A DNA stretch of 42,310 nucleotides, taken from positions 1-42,310 of the forward strand of contig NZ_QLTA01000044.1 in NCBI RefSeq assembly GCF_003269065.1, written 5' to 3'. Positions 40,268 through 42,310 of the stretch are shown here, piece after piece (position 1 is the first letter of the stretch; every line of letters begins with the position of its first letter). Source of the DNA: Paracidovorax anthurii. GTDB taxonomy: Bacteria > Pseudomonadota > Gammaproteobacteria > Burkholderiales > Burkholderiaceae_C. The notes under the pieces are model-generated. The model worked only from the letters and a program-made list of their open reading frames with translations. It searched no databases and was not told where the DNA came from. The position numbers and the translations under genes were made by a program.

Positions 40268-41324
40268 TCCCCGCTGGCTCCCCGGGGGCCATCTGCAGAC
40301 CATCTGGCCGGCGCTGGCCGCGCGCCGCGCGCTGCCGGGGCCGCCGGTCTACCGGCGCGAGCGCTGGACCGCGCCCGACGGCGACTTCGTGGACGTGGAT
40401 TTCCTGGAGGACGGCACCGGGTCGCCAGCGGGGCCGCGCCCGCTGCTCGTGCTCTTCCACGGGCTGGAGGGCTCCTCGCGCAGCCACTATGCCGAGGCCT
40501 TCGCCGGCGTGGCGCGCGAGCGTGGCTGGGACTGCGCGGTGCCGCATTTCCGGGGCTGCAGCGGCGAGCTCAACCTCGCGCCGCGCGCCTACCACTCGGG
40601 CGACCATGAGGAGATCGACTGGATCCTCGCGCGCATGGCCGCGCGCCAGCGCCCGGGCGGCGCGGGCGAGGGGCCGCGCGCGCCGGTCATCGTGGCGGGC
40701 GTCTCGCTGGGCGGCAACGCGCTGCTGCGCTGGGCGGCCGAGCATGGGGCGCTCGCGGCGCGCAGCGCCGACGCGGTGGCGGCCATCTGCTCGCCGCTGG
40801 ACCTCGCGGCAGGCGGGTTCGCCATCGGGCGCGGGTTCAACCGGCAGGTCTATACGCGCATGTTCCTGCGCACCATGGTGCCCAAGGCGCTGGCCAAGTG
40901 GCGCCAGCACCCGGGCCTGTTCGACCGCGAGGCGCTGCGGGCCGCGCGCGACCTGCATGCGTTCGACGACGTGTTCACGGCGCCGCTGCACGGCTTCCGC
41001 GATGCCGACGACTACTGGCGCCGCGCCTCGGCCAAGCCGCTGCTCGGGCGCATCCGCATCCCCGCGCTGGCCGTGAACGCGCTCAACGACCCCTTCGTGC
41101 CGGCCGCGAGCCTGCCGCGCGCGCACGAGGCGGGCCCGCACGTCACGCTCTGGCAGCCCGCGCACGGCGGGCACGTGGGCTTCACGCACGGCCGGCTGCC
41201 GGGCCACGTGCGGGCCATGCCCGAGGCCGTGGCCGACTGGCTGGCCCGGCGCGCGGGCATCGTGGCCGGCGCGCCCTCAGACGCGGGGGCGGGGGCCGGC
41301 GGCTTAGGATCGCCGCATGGATGA
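40254..41324 (+). CDS. YheT-type alpha/beta hydrolase
   Basis: Predicted alpha/beta-fold hydrolase of the YheT (UPF0017) family. The 356-aa product has the family N-terminus RWLPGGHLQTIWP, an FHGLEGSS oxyanion turn, the nucleophile elbow GVSLGGN with Ser at residue 151, a DPFVP acid and GGHVGFTHG containing the catalytic His. There is no signal peptide. GAAGA about 8 bases upstream of the ATG at 40254 supports that start over a GTG at 40233. It overlaps the next gene by 8 bases. The physiological substrate is unknown. Confidence 0.9.
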   Translation: MKYVAPRWLPGGHLQTIWPALAARRALPGPPVYRRERWTAPDGDFVDVDFLEDGTGSPAGPRPLLVLFHGLEGSSRSHYAEAFAGVARERGWDCAVPHFRGCSGELNLAPRAYHSGDHEEIDWILARMAARQRPGGAGEGPRAPVIVAGVSLGGNALLRWAAEHGALAARSADAVAAICSPLDLAAGGFAIGRGFNRQVYTRMFLRTMVPKALAKWRQHPGLFDREALRAARDLHAFDDVFTAPLHGFRDADDYWRRASAKPLLGRIRIPALAVNALNDPFVPAASLPRAHEAGPHVTLWQPAHGGHVGFTHGRLPGHVRAMPEAVADWLARRAGIVAGAPSDAGAGAGGLGSPHG

Positions 41325-41865
41325 CATCGTCAAGCAGGCCATCGCCCGGTGGCCCCACGTGCCCGACTGCTACGGCTGGCTGGGGCTGGACGCGCGGGGC
41401 CGCTGGTTCATGCGCGACGACGCCGTGCAGGCGCAGGGCCCGTTCCCCGGGGCGCGCGGCGCGCTGCTGCAGCACGAGAAGCTCATCGACTTCATCCACC
41501 GCAACTACGAGGCCGACGCCCAGGGCCGCTGGTTCTTCCAGAACGGTCCGCAGCGCGTGTATGTGGAGCTGGAGGCCACGCCCGTGGTGTGGCGCGTCGA
41601 GGTGTCTGCCACCGGGGATGGCGGGGAGGGCTTTTCCATCGCCGCGCACACCGGCATGCGCTCGGCCGTGCGCGAGTGCCTTCTCGACGAGGCGGGCCGG
41701 CTCTACCTGTTCGACGGCCGCGTGCTCGGCCTCGTGCACACCCTCGACATGGAACTGGCCGCCCGGGCCGTGGAGCGCGGCCTCTGGGTGCCCGCGCCCG
41801 TGCAGTCGGCCGACCTGCCGCGCCGCTATGGGTACGTGGTGCGGCCTTCGCAGTTCCAGGTCTGA
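41317..41865 (+). CDS. Uncharacterised conserved protein
   Basis: The family is not recognised. The 182-aa product has no signal peptide or membrane segment. It has several Trp- and Tyr-containing strands (HVPDCYGWLGLDARGRWFM, ADAQGRWFFQNGPQRVYVEL). The WLGLD-x-RGRWFM and ADAQGRWFFQNG segments look like an internal repeat. It overlaps the hydrolase end by 8 bases and is probably cotranscribed with it. Confidence 0.75.
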   Translation: MDDIVKQAIARWPHVPDCYGWLGLDARGRWFMRDDAVQAQGPFPGARGALLQHEKLIDFIHRNYEADAQGRWFFQNGPQRVYVELEATPVVWRVEVSATGDGGEGFSIAAHTGMRSAVRECLLDEAGRLYLFDGRVLGLVHTLDMELAARAVERGLWVPAPVQSADLPRRYGYVVRPSQFQV

Positions 41866-41985
41866 ACACGGAAGGGGTGGAGGCGGCCCGGCAATGAAAA
41901 GGGCGCTCACGCTCCCTCGCTGCGCGTGGCCGTTGCCCTCCACAGGGGGCACTGGGATGGCCCGGTGACCCGTCCTGATCTAGGT
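41866..41985. other. Gene-free spacer before the insertion sequence
   Basis: I see no gene or terminator here. The insertion sequence begins at about 41986. Confidence 0.5.
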
Positions 41986-42310
41986 TGACACCTGGATCAT
42001 TGAACAGACCGGCATTGGCCGGCCAGAGACGCCCGATGCACGGCATCGGGCGTTTGCATTTTCAACGACAGATGAGGCCGTTGGTTGTTGTAGATGGGAA
42101 CTGACTGGCTCACCATGCGCCGGGCCTGCGCCAGATCGGCAGGTCTGCACAGCAGGAACTCGCCTTTGAGAATGCCATTGACCCGCTCGGCCAGTGCGTT
42201 CTGGTAGCAATCGTAGCCATCGGTCATCGAGCAGGTCAGCCCGTGGCGATCGTGGATGGCCTGGTAGTAGCCAGAGCAGTACTGGATGCCCCGGTCGGAG
42301 TGATGCACCA
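41986..42310. mobile_element. End of an IS3-family insertion sequence (cut by window)
   Basis: From about 41986 (TGACACCTGGATCA, a likely terminal inverted repeat) to the window end. Contains the C-terminal part of the transposase on the minus strand. The other end lies outside the window, so the group within IS3 cannot be assigned. Confidence 0.8.
41997..42310 (-). CDS. IS3-family transposase OrfB, partial (C-terminal end)
   Basis: Integrase-catalytic-domain (rve) end of an IS3-type transposase, cut at its N-terminal side by the window edge. The visible part has HHSDRGIQYCSGYYQ, with the middle DDE Asp, QNALAERVNGILKGEF, with the catalytic Glu, and the end YNNQRPHLSLKMQTPDAV, all hallmarks of the family. 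The stop is at 41997. The start and the upstream helper ORF lie beyond the window. Confidence 0.92.
   Translation of the reverse strand, partial: VHHSDRGIQYCSGYYQAIHDRHGLTCSMTDGYDCYQNALAERVNGILKGEFLLCRPADLAQARRMVSQSVPIYNNQRPHLSLKMQTPDAVHRASLAGQCRSVQ

Overview
The window is a GC-rich chromosomal segment of a betaproteobacterium. The proteins, the Comamonadaceae-type dispersed repeats and a plant-inducible-promoter (PIP) box in front of a candidate type III effector suggest Acidovorax/Paracidovorax, a plant-associated genus. That placement is my inference from gene content; no search was run.

Layout. (1) 1-6712: translation block tuf, rpsJ, then [40 protein letters not shown], closed by a strong terminator, so the spc genes do not follow. 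A hairpin-embedded promoter sits between rpsJ and rplC. (2) 6772-13143: a peroxiredoxin, a GNAT acetyltransferase, a TlpA-like thiol-disulfide protein, then a close-packed run lipoprotein - MFS transporter - EIIA(Man) - ptsH - ptsI. (3) 13202-23397: a potassium-limitation locus: a divergent TorF-like porin, a 35-codon membrane ORF, kdpF-A-B-C-D-E, and two small genes of unknown function. Three promoters here share four TTGACG-like half-sites spaced 11-21-11 bp, with a -10-like hexamer starting 16 bp after the start of the last half-site. This looks like a local KdpE regulon. (4) 23458-26058: a virulence islet: a collapsed pectate lyase pseudogene, a perfect PIP box with a correctly placed -10 element, and a 676-aa candidate type III effector carrying a G10 tract. 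(5) 26122-28156: lipA, lipB and a DUF493 gene on the minus strand. (6) 28276-35841: the atpIBEFHAGDC operon. Its terminator has been split by a 123-bp MITE-like element with perfect 19-bp inverted repeats and a perfect 11-bp target duplication. (7) 35842-37235: about 1.4 kb without genes, dominated by an approximately 0.7-kb imperfect palindrome. (8) 37236-41865: lemA plus two TPM-domain genes (minus strand), a SnoaL-like gene, a YheT-type hydrolase and an uncharacterised gene. (9) 41986-42310: the end of an IS3-family insertion sequence cut by the window edge.

How the parts relate: ribosomal proteins, ATP synthase and lipoate synthesis are conserved core functions. The kdp region appears to couple high-affinity K+ uptake with a porin and small proteins under one two-component system. 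The effector islet is accessory DNA inserted between kdp-linked genes and lipA. No tRNA, rRNA or CRISPR array was seen.
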